From positions 1,970,294 through 2,034,293 of the forward strand of contig VWZP01009941.1 of NCBI GenBank assembly GCA_013396995.1: 64,000 bases of DNA, read 5' to 3'. Positions 1-9,900 of the stretch are shown here, one piece after another. The DNA comes from Dicaeum eximium. Lineage: Eukaryota > Chordata > Aves > Passeriformes > Dicaeidae. The stretch's first letter is position 1; each line of letters opens with the position of its first letter. The notes below the pieces were generated by a model. That model saw only the letters and a list, made by a program, of their open reading frames with translations, was not told the DNA's origin and did no database searches. Both the position numbers and the translations under genes were made by a program.

Positions 1-1330
1 TTAGAACATGATTTTTCTCATCAAAAATTGAAAACAATCAGATGCTAACATACACATGAACAACGAATTCCTAACATCACACTAAGCCCGAACAAGCACA
101 ACGTTCCCATTAAACCTCCTTACATCTTGCACATATTTAAGACTTAGAATCAGATAAAGTTATCAGAAGCTCTTTTTTTTTTTGTTAAGGTCAAACACTT
201 TGGTTTAAGAGTAACCAGTGCTATCTTAAAGTCATACTTACTAACTGACATGTAGACTGTAATTCTCCCTCCCACAGACACAGTATTAATTCATAGTGTA
301 TTTTTAAAGATTCTTAAAAACAGGAATTAAAGAAAACTTACCTATGTACACAATATATGCCTACCAATATATACTTGTTAAATCAGGCATTAGTTGTTAC
401 CAACAAATAAAACAGTTAACAGAGACAGCCACTTTGAGAATAAATATGAAAGTATAAAATCCTCAGTATACTTTTGGTTTCCTTTATTAAAGGAAGTTGA
501 AATTTTGGGGAGGTGTTGGTTTTGCTTTCCTCTAAAGTCAAGACTTATGGGGACAATAAAGCTGTCCCTTCACTTTTTTAAACATTTCTCCTTCACTAAC
601 AGGAGGTGACTTACTTACAGAAGTCAAGAGATTCAAAATTACAGGACAGACCACCCTGAATCTGTGCTTGGGACACTATCATTGCAGTTCGCTGAGTATT
701 TCAAGGGTATTTTTGGCTACACCAACATTAGCAAGGCACTGATACGCCAAGTTGATGAGTAGATTAAATACTGATTTGTGCAAAGGGTGGTCCTGCTGCA
801 TCTACGTCTCATACCTTTGTGGAGTTCTACTTGAAATTAGATAGAATCTGGCCTTCTTGGACTGAGCAACCTCAACACGAAGGACACATGCACAGTAGAG
901 AGCTCAGCTTAGTTCCTGTTTATCAGAACTGTTTTGCACATATATATGTAGATTAATTTCATAACTGCACTGCTTCTCTAAGCAAGAAGGCTGATGAACA
1001 CACACAGCCTTCAGCTGGTTCATAAACCATATAATTCCTAATTTCAGACAAAAATATGTATTGTAACAGGACTCTAAAAATGCAGTAGCAAATCCATGAC
1101 TGAGCTTTTCAAGTTATAGAAGATTTCAAGAAGCAATGCATGTACTTTAAACTTCTGCATAAGTAAGAGATAGCTTATTTCTAAAGGGATGAAATACCAA
1201 CCAATCCAATTTTATGTTACAAATTCAATAAAATAGCCAGTAAGTAAAGAAGGACTGATTAATTTAAAATGGACAGCATTTCACACCCCCTTAAGAAAAA
1301 CTGCTTAGAAAGGAAGGCACTAAAACAGAA

Positions 1331-1540
1331 TCACAGAATCGTTATAGTTGGAAGGAATCACTGGAGATCATCTCCTCCAACCTCCCTGCCAAGGCAGGAT
1401 CACCTCAAGCAGGTAACAGGAATTGTTTGGGTGGGTTTGGAATGTCTCCAGAGAGGGAAACTCCACAACCTCCCCAGGCAGCCAGTTCCAGTGCTCTGCT
1501 ACCCACAGTGGAAAGAAGTTTTGCCTCATGTTGAAGCATT
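1331..1540 (-). mobile_element. CR1 LINE 3'-end fragment
   Basis: Read on the plus strand, it opens with TCACAGAATC and a TTGGAAGG-type stretch, which is the reverse complement of the conserved CR1 3' terminus. It continues with the CTCCACAACCTCCCCAGGCAG-type block and the AAGTTTTGCCTCATGTTGAA segment, so the copy lies on the minus strand. It is a 5'-truncated, non-coding fossil of about 210 bp. A second short CACAGAATCCCAGAA match near 1588 may be a remnant of the same or another copy. Confidence 0.8.
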
Positions 1541-2671
1541 CACTTCCATTAACTTCTTATATTTTAGCTTATGGCCACTGCTCCTCACAGAATCCCAGAA
1601 CAGTTATCACTACAATATCATCATAATAACATTATAAACATAAGCAGTAAAATACACAGAATGTCATGTACACACATTCTGCTGTACCACAATCAGATCA
1701 TTTAACCATGCCTTTCTTCCTCTCTCTCCTTACCCTCACACACGCTGCTTCTAACACAAGAACTTAGTCAGCATGCAGTAACATTTTTTCCAGGAAGCAG
1801 GAAGAGGAAGTCACTCTTGGAGTGAGGAACTGGAGTCAGGCTTGTGGCCTGCTGGATCAGAATACACATAAAGTATTGCAGCAACAAAAGTGTGCCAAGT
1901 TTCACTCAGGGAACAGTGAGGATAATTCAGGTTTGCAAGTTCCTTAACTGTCAAAATAGTTGGACCAAAATAGTTGCAACTAAGTGAATTAACCCTCCAA
2001 GTGAATGCTTCATTTTGAATACTCTGCCTGGTTTTCTTTGCTAGATGCATTTTGAGAGCCTTTCACTAAAAGATAATTTACTTCAGAACTCTAAAGATGT
2101 GAGCATCTGCATTTATTATTTTTATCTCTGCTGCATTCTCACATAGTTCATAAGCATTGTTAAACAAAATGAAAAGCATTTATAAACAAGTTACAGTTAG
2201 TAAGTTACTAAGAATCACCTGAAAATTAAGGCAGATTTTTAACACAAAGTAGCTTTTAAGCTGTTGCCATTTTTTTAAGAGAAATGCAAAAATCTAACGA
2301 GAATGACAGTAGAAGCTTCATTTTCTTGCACTCTTTCCTCAGCACACGACATGCAGAGGCTGCAGTCTGAGCTACATGTCTGTCAGAAACCAAATCTGAC
2401 AAATGTCATTGCATCACTATTCTGACAAGCAGTGCTCTGCAAACTGCTGTCCTGAATACTACTGTAATGAGCAGTAACTTGAAATGCATAGCTCACCTAA
2501 ATTAAAAACAAACAAACAAATCCCGGATAGAAAGTTAAAGCATCACAGCTAAAAAAAATCTGTTGTTTCTCTTAAGTGGTACATCTCCAGTTTTCCTGAT
2601 GCTTCACGTGGTCATTTTGCCACATAAGCAGCTCGGTTCCCACTTGTTTGCACAGATCTTACGGCAACATC

Positions 2672-2740
2672 AATTAAAAAAAAAAAAAAAAAGGGGGAAA
2701 AAAAACCCAAAACAAACAAAAAAAAAACACCCCAGCATAT
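2672..2740. repeat. A-rich low-complexity tract
   Basis: An A run of about 18 bases is followed by GGGGG and AAAAC/CAAAC-type units. It is simple sequence inside TRAPPC8 intron 1 and probably length-variable. Confidence 0.8.
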
Positions 2741-3009
2741 AGGATAATGTTACAAACAAAAGAAAGAAAGCCCTGCAACTGAGATTACGACTAATGTTTC
2801 TGAAAGACTGGCCGGACTTTCAATGCCTGGCTACCACAACTGTGAAATCCAGCAGCGTCTACAACAAGTCAGGTACGAGTAATAGATAGGTAACAGCAAA
2901 GTGGTTTTACTGGAAGACAAAAATCCGTCGGAAAGAGCTGAATTTACCGACACCTTCCTGTTCAGCCGTGGCACGCCTCCAGGAGAAGCCAAACTTCCGA
3001 GGTTCCGCA

Positions 3010-3830
3010 CACCGAATGAAATTAAGCTGACTTAACAGCTGTCACCCGCGCCAACCCCGGCAAACGCGTGTCTCCGCCAAGCCCGTGGCGGCTCCAGGTG
3101 CCAGCACCCGGGCGGCCGCAGCCGGGTCGGGGAAGGGGCGTCGGGCGGGTCTCGCCGGCGCAGCCCCGGCCGGCGCAGCCCCGCGGGACCCCCGAGGCCG
3201 CGGGCGGAAGGAGCGGCGCCGCCTCCCCCGCCCCGTGTAAACAACGCGCTCCGCTGCCGGCACCGACCTTCCGAGGTGAGGCGGCAGAAGGGCCTGACCA
3301 GCTCGGCGAAGCTGAGGTTGTTCCTGCGGGTGAGCCTCTCCGCCTCCTCGCTGCACAGCGCGGCCACCAAGGGCACGAACGAGTCCTGGATGAACTCCTG
3401 CACCGACTGCACGCACTGGGCCATGGCTGCCGCTCGGGGCCGCCCGAGACGGCCCCGCCGCCTTCCTCCGCAGTTCTCCGGATTATTCCCCGCCTCCTTC
3501 CCCAGCCGGTGCCCGCCCGCAGCTCCCGCCCGGGCCCCGCTCAGCGCCCGCCGAGCGCCGCCATGTTACGCCTCCGCCGAGCCCCTCGGGGAGCGCCCGT
3601 TCCCGGCGGCCCCCGCGCCCGCTCATGTGATTGGCCAAAGGGGCGGGGCCGGGCCGGGGAGGGGGAGGCGACGGTGGCCGGCCGGAGGGGGGGACGGGAA
3701 GCGCACAAGCCAAGGCTCCCCCCCCGGAGCGGGCAGTTGGTGCGGTCCGCCGTGGGATGCTCCAGGGGATTCCTGGCGCCGGGAACGGGGTTGGGCACCG
3801 GACAGGAAAAGCCGGGCTGGCGGATTTACT
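3010..3830 (-). promoter_or_regulatory. TRAPPC8: TRAPPC8 CpG-island promoter and 5' UTR
   Basis: An abrupt, very GC- and CpG-rich block surrounds TRAPPC8 exon 1 in otherwise AT-rich DNA. Upstream of the ATG (to the right on the plus strand) are an inverted CCAAT box (ATTGG at 3630-3634, NF-Y type) directly beside a GC box (GGGCGGGGCC at 3641-3650, Sp1 type). A YY1-type element (minus strand AACATGGCGGC, within 3555-3570) lies about 140 bp before the start codon, where YY1 commonly marks the start-site region of housekeeping genes. There is no clear TATA box. The island could also fire to the right, but no plus-strand gene is recognised there. The transcription start itself cannot be fixed from sequence alone. 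Confidence 0.75.
3268..3424 (-). CDS. TRAPPC8: TRAPPC8 coding exon 1 (trafficking protein particle complex subunit 8)
   Basis: The minus strand opens with MAQCVQSVQEFIQDSFVP and continues through AERLTRRNNLSFAELVRPF to RLTSE, which matches my recollection of the vertebrate TRAPPC8 amino terminus almost residue for residue. The exon is 157 nt (52 codons plus one base) and ends at GGAAG followed by a GT donor (intron begins GTCGGTGCC). The next codon therefore starts with G, consistent with the Val that follows in the mammalian protein. TRAPPC8 is a core subunit of TRAPPIII, which activates Rab1 in early secretory traffic and autophagy. Only about 52 of roughly 1,400 residues are in this window; the rest lies beyond the left edge. 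The ATG is inside a CpG island. The longer open frame continuing past the donor is intronic read-through. Confidence 0.93.
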
Positions 3831-3833
3831 AAA

Positions 3834-4194
3834 TAAACAAACAAATAAAAAGTCCAAAAATAACTACAAAAAGCGCCAAAGTTATCCCAAAACAAGACAA
3901 ATAGGGGTGAAAAGGCGCCACGAAACATTAAAAAAAAGCTAACCACGAAATAAATAACCACGAAATAAATCAAAACAAGAAAATTGAAAAAAAAAAACCC
4001 AAAAAGGGCCAAAATTACTCTTTTTAGTGGTCCAAAACAAAATAAAGGGGGGGAAAGTCAAAAAACAGAACAAAAATCCAAACCAAAACCAAAAANCCAT
4101 AAGAAATAAAAACAGAGTAATAAAAAACAATCACAAAATAAGCCCAAAACAAAAACCCCAGACAGGAATAAAACTACACACATGAAACCCGTGA
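3834..4194. repeat. A-rich, strand-asymmetric low-complexity block
   Basis: Immediately right of the TRAPPC8 CpG island the plus strand becomes overwhelmingly A with scattered C and G (AAACAAACAAATAAAA, CCAAAACAAGACAAATA and similar), with very little T. Related A-rich sequence recurs at 4628-4879 and 5353-5468. It contains a single ambiguous base at 4096. No gene is present; the open frames across it are low-complexity artefacts. Confidence 0.75.
4018..4095 (+). repeat. 78-bp exact repeat, copy 1 (flanks assembly gap)
   Basis: The segment starting CTCTTTTTAGTGGTCC is repeated without a mismatch at 4628-4705, immediately after the N gap. Copy 1 ends at an ambiguous base (4096). The arrangement suggests unmerged overlapping contig ends rather than a biological repeat. 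Confidence 0.85.
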
Positions 4195-4342
4195 ATGGTT
4201 AGCCATAAACTAAAACACAAATTCTGCTCCAACATGAGGAAGAACTTCTTTCCACTGAGGGTGGCAGAGCACTGGGACAGGTGCCCAGGGAGGACGTGGA
4301 GTTTCCCTCTCGGGAGACATTCCAAACCCACCTGGACACGTT

Positions 4343-4627
4343 NNNNNNNNNNNNNNNNNNNNNNNNNNNNNNNNNNNNNNNNNNNNNNNNNNNNNNNNNN
4401 NNNNNNNNNNNNNNNNNNNNNNNNNNNNNNNNNNNNNNNNNNNNNNNNNNNNNNNNNNNNNNNNNNNNNNNNNNNNNNNNNNNNNNNNNNNNNNNNNNNN
4501 NNNNNNNNNNNNNNNNNNNNNNNNNNNNNNNNNNNNNNNNNNNNNNNNNNNNNNNNNNNNNNNNNNNNNNNNNNNNNNNNNNNNNNNNNNNNNNNNNNNN
4601 NNNNNNNNNNNNNNNNNNNNNNNNNNN
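4343..4627. other. Assembly gap (285 N)
   Basis: An unbroken run of N. The sequence on its left end and right end is duplicated across it (78 bp and 58 bp exact matches), so the real distance is uncertain and may be negative, that is, an overlap. Confidence 0.99.
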
Positions 4628-4705
4628 CTCTTTTTAGTGGTCCAAAACAAAATAAAGGGGGGGAAAGTCAAAAAACAGAACAAAAATCCAAACCAAAACC
4701 AAAAA
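4628..4705 (+). repeat. 78-bp exact repeat, copy 2
   Basis: Identical to 4018-4095. It begins on the first called base after the N gap and continues into different A-rich sequence (4706-4879) that ends in a single N at 4880. Confidence 0.85.
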
Positions 4706-5037
4706 ATAAGCCCCAAAGCAACAACCATAAAACATCAAAAAAACCCCAAAGCAAACCAAGAAAAGTACACAAAATAGAAAAAAAAAGCACCACCATTACA
4801 CTCTCCCCACCTAAAAATAAAAAAACCCATAAAATAAATAAAATTAATAAATAATAATAATATAAATAAAATAAATAGTNCCAGGGAGGACGTGGAGTTT
4901 CCCTCTCGGGAGACATTCCAAACCCACCTGGACACGTTCCTGTGTCACCTGCTCCAGGTGACCCTGCACTGGCAGCAGGGTTGGATTAGGTGATCTCCAG
5001 AGGCCTCTTCCAACCCTGACAATTCCGAGATTCTGAT

Positions 5038-5295
5038 AAAAAGTAAAGAATTGCTGCGGTGTTCTCTGGCAGATCTGTCAGTGCTCAGTTGTATGCAAGA
5101 CATTTAAACTGGGCAAAATAGTTTCATTTTTAAAGCTTTGCCCATGAAAGCTGATCTTTAACAAAATCCTTTTGTACAGCTTGGTCGGCAGCTGTCCTGC
5201 GGAATTCCCTGGCACCAGGAAGCTTGTTTGTGGTGGGACAAGAGCTGGCATTTGGCCCCAAAACATTCCCCAAAGGAAAGCAGTTCTGTCAGTTT

Positions 5296-5299
<4 letters not shown>
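5038..5299 (+). repeat. Segmental duplication, copy 1 (non-CR1 flank)
   Basis: Sequence following the CR1 3' end at 5037 (AGAATTGCTGCGG, GATCTGTCAGTGCTCAGTTG, GGGCAAAATAG, AAAATCCTTTTG) realigns with 5705-5870, which follows the next CR1 end. The shared stretch lies outside CR1, so the two copies descend from a tandem duplication of a segment. From about 5180 on the similarity is lost. No coding signal. Confidence 0.7.

Positions 5300-5352
<53 letters not shown>
5300..5352. repeat. Poly(A) tract of about 53 bases
   Basis: An uninterrupted A run from 5300 to 5352, followed by GGAAAGAAACG and A-rich sequence. It lies between the two duplicated CR1 segments. Its length is probably unreliable in the assembly. 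Confidence 0.9.
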
Positions 5353-5354
<2 letters not shown>

Positions 5355-5468
5355 AAAGAAACGAAACCTCCACAACAATAACCACAACAAAGCAATAATA
5401 CAAGCAGAAAAAATACCCCGAAACACCCCAAATAAAACCACTGAAAAACCCATACAAAACCCCCCAGA

Positions 5469-5706
5469 ATGGTTAACCTATGCACAGGAGGCTCCACTTG
5501 AACATGAGGAAGAATTTCTTTACTGTGTGGGTGAGTCTGGTGTGATTTTCTAGAGAGGTTTGCAGTCTCCCTCGCTGGAGATGCTCAAGAAGTGTGTGGA
5601 TGCAACCCTGTGCCCTGTGCTCCAGGATGGCCCTGCTTCAGCAGGGAGGCTGGACCTGATGGCCACAGTGGCCCCTCCCAACCTGACCCATTCTGTGATT
5701 CTGTTA
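5469..5706 (+). mobile_element. CR1 LINE 3' end
   Basis: A CR1 3' terminus of the same subfamily type as at 4195-5037: GGAGGCTCCACTTGAACATG, AGGAAGAATTTCTTTACTG, GAGATGCTCAAGAAGTG, CTGACCCATTCTGTGATTCTGT. It ends with the ATTCTGTG-type terminal motif typical of CR1. 5'-truncated and non-coding. Confidence 0.85.
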
Positions 5707-5793
5707 AAAATTAAGGAGTTGTTTGGGTGTTGTCTAGCAGACCTGTCAATGCTCAGTTGCATGAAATTCAAATGGGACAAAATAGCTCCTTTT

Positions 5794-5824
<31 letters not shown>

Positions 5825-5880
5825 AGAATTGCATGTTAAAGCAGGATTATCATCCAAAACCCTTTTGCATTTATTTGTCA
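5707..5880 (+). repeat. Segmental duplication, copy 2 (non-CR1 flank)
   Basis: Partner of 5038-5170: AAGGAGTTGTTTGGGTG, AGCAGACCTGTCAATGCTC, GGGACAAAATAGC and CAAAACCCTTTTGCAT align with diverged equivalents after the previous CR1 copy. A T-rich tract (about 5788-5824) has expanded inside this copy. Confidence 0.7.
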
Positions 5881-6835
5881 CCTGAGTAAGGAAGTCATGC
5901 AGAAGGAAGGCAATAGTGATTTTGAACATATTATTTACAAAAAATATTGTAGTATTGTAGTAGGGCTGACTTCTAACACCCTGCCAGGAACAGTCCTTGG
6001 GACAGGACTTGTAAACATCACTTTGCTTGTAAAAAAGCCCATCCCCTGTGAATGAAAAAATAGGTTTTAATGTAGACAGTAAGGAAAAAAAAAAAAAACC
6101 AAAAAAACTAATAGGCCATACAAGTTGCTGTTGTTCAGGATTGGGTCCTGGGAATGTTATCTAAAAGCCACTAAATATTGCAGACAGAAGATTTTTTTTT
6201 GCTTTGATAGATTATTAGAACAAGGGGAGGGCCAACTTCCACAATACTTATGGCTTATCCACATTTTGAAACTCCCCAGACCTATTCTAAAACCATGTTT
6301 TCACAGATACTTTAAACTAAGACCTCCACATGGATGCTTTGGGAAAATGGTGCTTCTCTCCCATTCCTCTTGATCCATTCCTTGTGAACACTACATGAGT
6401 TATATCCAATAAAGTGGATCAGAACTCCTGATCCTGTGCACACATGACTTGAGATTAAAAATTATTTTAAAATTCTGACCATCATCATGTCCTTCTGGCA
6501 GAGTTTCAATTTTTTATTTAAATTTCTGGCAGAGATTCAAATTTCATGTGACTATTATCAATCTTCGGTAGCCACTACAGAATGACAAATCATTCATTTT
6601 AACTGTAATTGTGTTGGAGGATTTTTTTTATTACAGCAGCTCTAAACTTATATTTGTGTGCTCAGAAATTATTCTCTGCGAATACAAACATGTTGTACAC
6701 ATTTTCTTTTTACCCAGTATTAAAAATTTTGTGTTTAGAATGTCTCTGTCTTTGGATGATCTCTCCCAGTAGGACACTGACTACAGGACCAGTTTTGTCA
6801 TGCTAGTTTAATGCTGCTCTGCCAACTCATGGGCT
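5881..6835. other. Intergenic, nothing recognised
   Basis: AT-rich sequence between TRAPPC8 and RNF138. No exon-like segment with splice signals, repeat family or regulatory block was recognised apart from short A runs (for example about 6085-6110). Confidence 0.6.
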
Positions 6836-6900
6836 GCCACAGCACCAAGTGCCATGTCCAGTCATTTCTGGAACACCTCCAGGGATGGTGACTGAGAACC
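6836..6900 (-). mobile_element. CR1 LINE internal fragment
   Basis: CACAGCACCAAGTGCCATGT, then GAACACCTCCAGGGATGGTG, is the reverse complement of a conserved CR1 segment that lies upstream of the 3' end. Short, diverged and non-coding. Confidence 0.7.
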
Positions 6901-9900
6901 TTTTGATGCAGCCTCAGACTTGCCTGGAGTACTGAGGAGGGATGAACAACCCCCATCTTCAGTGAACACAGCAGCTCAGGGTGTTGTATCCCAGATCTGT
7001 TACTGAAACATGGGGTGGTCAATTAGGATTCAAATACCTTTATTTGCAAGGCAGAAGATTCATTAGAAGGAATATAATAGATCATTGCTAATGACTTGTA
7101 GCACCTTAAGTCTGGCAATGTGTGCATAACATTTTGCTTTCAGATTCTGACAATGTACAAATAGATAGGACAGACAGTGGACAGAAGTACAAAGGGATAA
7201 TACAATGTCACAAATCCATATAACTATCTGAATCATTTAACTGAAAATACTGCTTATTACAGAGAAAGCAGTGAATCAAAGGTAAGAGCTTATAGGATGG
7301 AAAGGGACAGGGGAGGCCTAATCATGGAATAGAAAAAGAGAACAAATAGTAAGAAAGTGTCATGAATAGATTGGAGCATAAACATCTCTGAGACACAAAA
7401 ATATGTCCACTACTTCAATTGTGAGAATAACCAGAACATGACTGTAAAATTTGGAGCTGAAACTGCTTAGCCTCTGCCCTTTGCTGTTTCTTTGCTGCTG
7501 CCAGTTGAGCTTTTGTACTCCTTTGGGCTGGAAGCTTCCTGAACTGGTAAGTTGTGCAATTCTTTTATGCAGATAACCAAGCTAGATCTTTCTGCTGAAC
7601 TCAGCTACTGCTGAGGAAGTTCATTTGAAAGGGGTTTTCCATCTGTTAATAAAATATTTGTATTACTGTGTAGGTTTAAAACAGGGGGAAAAGAATATAG
7701 AAGTGCAAAAGAATATAGAATTGCAGGTTGAATCCAATACTTTCATTTGCAGTCATTTAAATATGTGATGTAGTTGTTTCCCTGTGGTAGTTACAGGCTA
7801 AACTATGTCCTTGAAAGTTTATAACATAGATTCCCAGCTCCTTGCAAACTTCAGCTGCACATTTGAGTTTATGCTCAGTTCAAATCTCTAAGTTACAGGA
7901 TTAACGTTTTTCACAGCAATCCTCTGCAGTATAACTTGAAATGAAAATTCTAAGATTTAGTTAAAATCACACAAGAAGCTGTCTATTGGAGGAGTGGAGT
8001 TGGTTGGTTGAGGGGTTTTTTTATAAACCACAGCAATACAAATAATTTCAAGTTTGGTACCAACATAGATTTACAACCAGTTAGCTGTTGTGTGGTAACT
8101 CCTCGAGGTTAAGGTCCCTCCTGGGACCCTGATTTCTCAACTTATGGACTTGCTTATGACCTTCACAAACCTGAACAATGTGGTCATGTGTGTGGGCAGA
8201 CACTGGTATGGAAGATGAATCGCTTCCAGAGCGAAACTGTGGTTCCTGCAGTCTGCCATGCCTCAGTAGCCCTCTAAGTTTCACTGCCTTCCACAGATCA
8301 GGAAAAGCTCTTCAAATGCCCTTCTGCAGCTTGCAGGACAAAGGAAAGACAACAGGTGCACAGAAGAAAGATGAATTCCTCCTAAGCTGAATTAACACAG
8401 CTTGTCTTTTCCCAAAAGACAAGGGAAAAACCCAGTTCTGAATGAAGATTTTAGACAGCAAGGCAGTAAGAACTGTTCCAAGGGCCTCAAACGTGTATCA
8501 AGGCCAGGGTGCTGTGACATGGTTCAGGTGATCCTCTGGACAGAGTCTGCTTCTGGCTGAAGCAGAAGGTCAGATCTGAAGCTGCAAGGATTAACAGGAA
8601 AGGTTTGCCCAGCCATGCTTCAAGGTGGCAGCAGGGATCAATCTCCAGCTCTCCTAAATCAATGGTACACTCTCCCTGACTACTCAGGATCCCAATGCCC
8701 TAGAGGGGCATGGGATGGGAATGGGTGATCATGCAGCTTTCCTTCCAGGCATGATAACAGAGCTCTTCCAGTGAACAGCTCCTGGTAGAGAGAGCTAGGA
8801 GTAGCTCCTGGTTATCCTGCTCTGGCTGGGAATTCCAAAGTAATCATTCTCTATAACCTCTCTTTTGATCCCCAGAACCAGACTCAGCTCAGGATTAGCA
8901 GCAATCTTTCTTTGCTGGTAACAAAAGAGAGAGACAAGTAGAAAAAAAGAATAAATTAAGTAAAACAAGTGGATCAAAACTCAGCAACACAGTCCTTGGA
9001 TCCATTCACCACAAAACTTGGGACACCAGTAAGTATTGCCACTCTCCTTGTAAGAAAAAGTGAAGTTCTCATGCTCACTCTCTCATACACTCTCATACTT
9101 CCTTTTTCCTAATTATCTCAGAGATTTCTACCTAAAGTCTGTCATCCTTGCTGCTCATTTCTTTTAAACTGTAGTCAAATAATCTTCCTGATTCTGGTGG
9201 TCCCTTTGTCGTGGAAATTCCTGGGGTTGTTTCCCGCCACTTGCTGAAACTGAGTCACTAAACTAACAAAGGACTAATAAACTGATTCTTCATTTGTAGG
9301 CAACATTTGTACTAATTTCTCCAAAGCAGTTCGATTTTTGCAGTCCTAGTCACATGCAAAAGCCTTGCATGTAATGTGTCCCTATAACAAGGTGTCTATT
9401 GCAGTATTTATGACTTAGTATGGGTGTGTAGTGTGCAGCTTTGATTTGTAGGTGATTCAAAGCATGCAGGTACATTTTAGTGGATGGGAGGCAAGCACGG
9501 GTTACAGTATGCATACACAGAAATGTAGACAAATAACTGAAAGTAGGAATTAAAACTGATTAATTAAATCTGGTTCCTCAGATTCCACTCTGCTTTCACT
9601 GAGCTGAGCTATCAGAGTTATGTTAAATTCAAGTAATATAAAGATAAAAGGAAAAAAAACCATCACTGGAGCAATAATTAGAGAAATGCCAGCTGGGAAT
9701 GTGGAAATGCAAGTGGATATGTGATTTTGTGAATATACCACATCTGTTCACCTGAGGTGAATATTTTTTTTTTTATTTTAAAAGTCAAATAACAGTGTGC
9801 TTTATGCAGAGGAATTTACCAAGATTTACCAAGGCATCTTAATTCTACATTTTTTCTTATCTTTTTTCCTTAAAACAGAGTAATGGCACGTTATTGTATC

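Larger units (their letters stand above)
1..3267 (-). other. TRAPPC8: TRAPPC8 intron 1 (partial)
   Basis: This is the sequence downstream, on the minus strand, of the splice donor of TRAPPC8 coding exon 1. It is AT-rich and I found no segment resembling TRAPPC8 exon 2 on the minus strand, so the intron probably continues past the left edge. It holds one antisense-oriented CR1 fragment (1331-1540) and an A-rich low-complexity patch (about 2672-2740). Nothing else was recognised. Confidence 0.75.
4195..5037 (+). mobile_element. CR1 LINE 3' end, interrupted by assembly gap
   Basis: The plus strand carries the CR1 3' block: an AACATGAGGAAGAACTTCTT motif, GAGCACTGGGACAGG, GGTGATCTCCAGAGGCC, CTTCCAACCCTGAC and a terminal ATTCTGATA. 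It is split by the N gap (4343-4627) and by A-rich sequence (4706-4879). The 58 bp before the gap (4285-4342) recur exactly at 4881-4938, so the element is most likely one CR1 copy shown in two overlapping pieces. Confidence 0.8.

Noticed and set aside
3068..3832. 254-codon plus-strand open frame antisense to TRAPPC8 exon 1
   Set aside because: It spans a CpG island where stop codons are rare. Its sequence is proline/arginine-rich translation of promoter DNA, and the real exon lies on the other strand.
4195..4854. Open frames of 118-219 codons across the gap
   Set aside because: They are open only because N bases give no stop codons.
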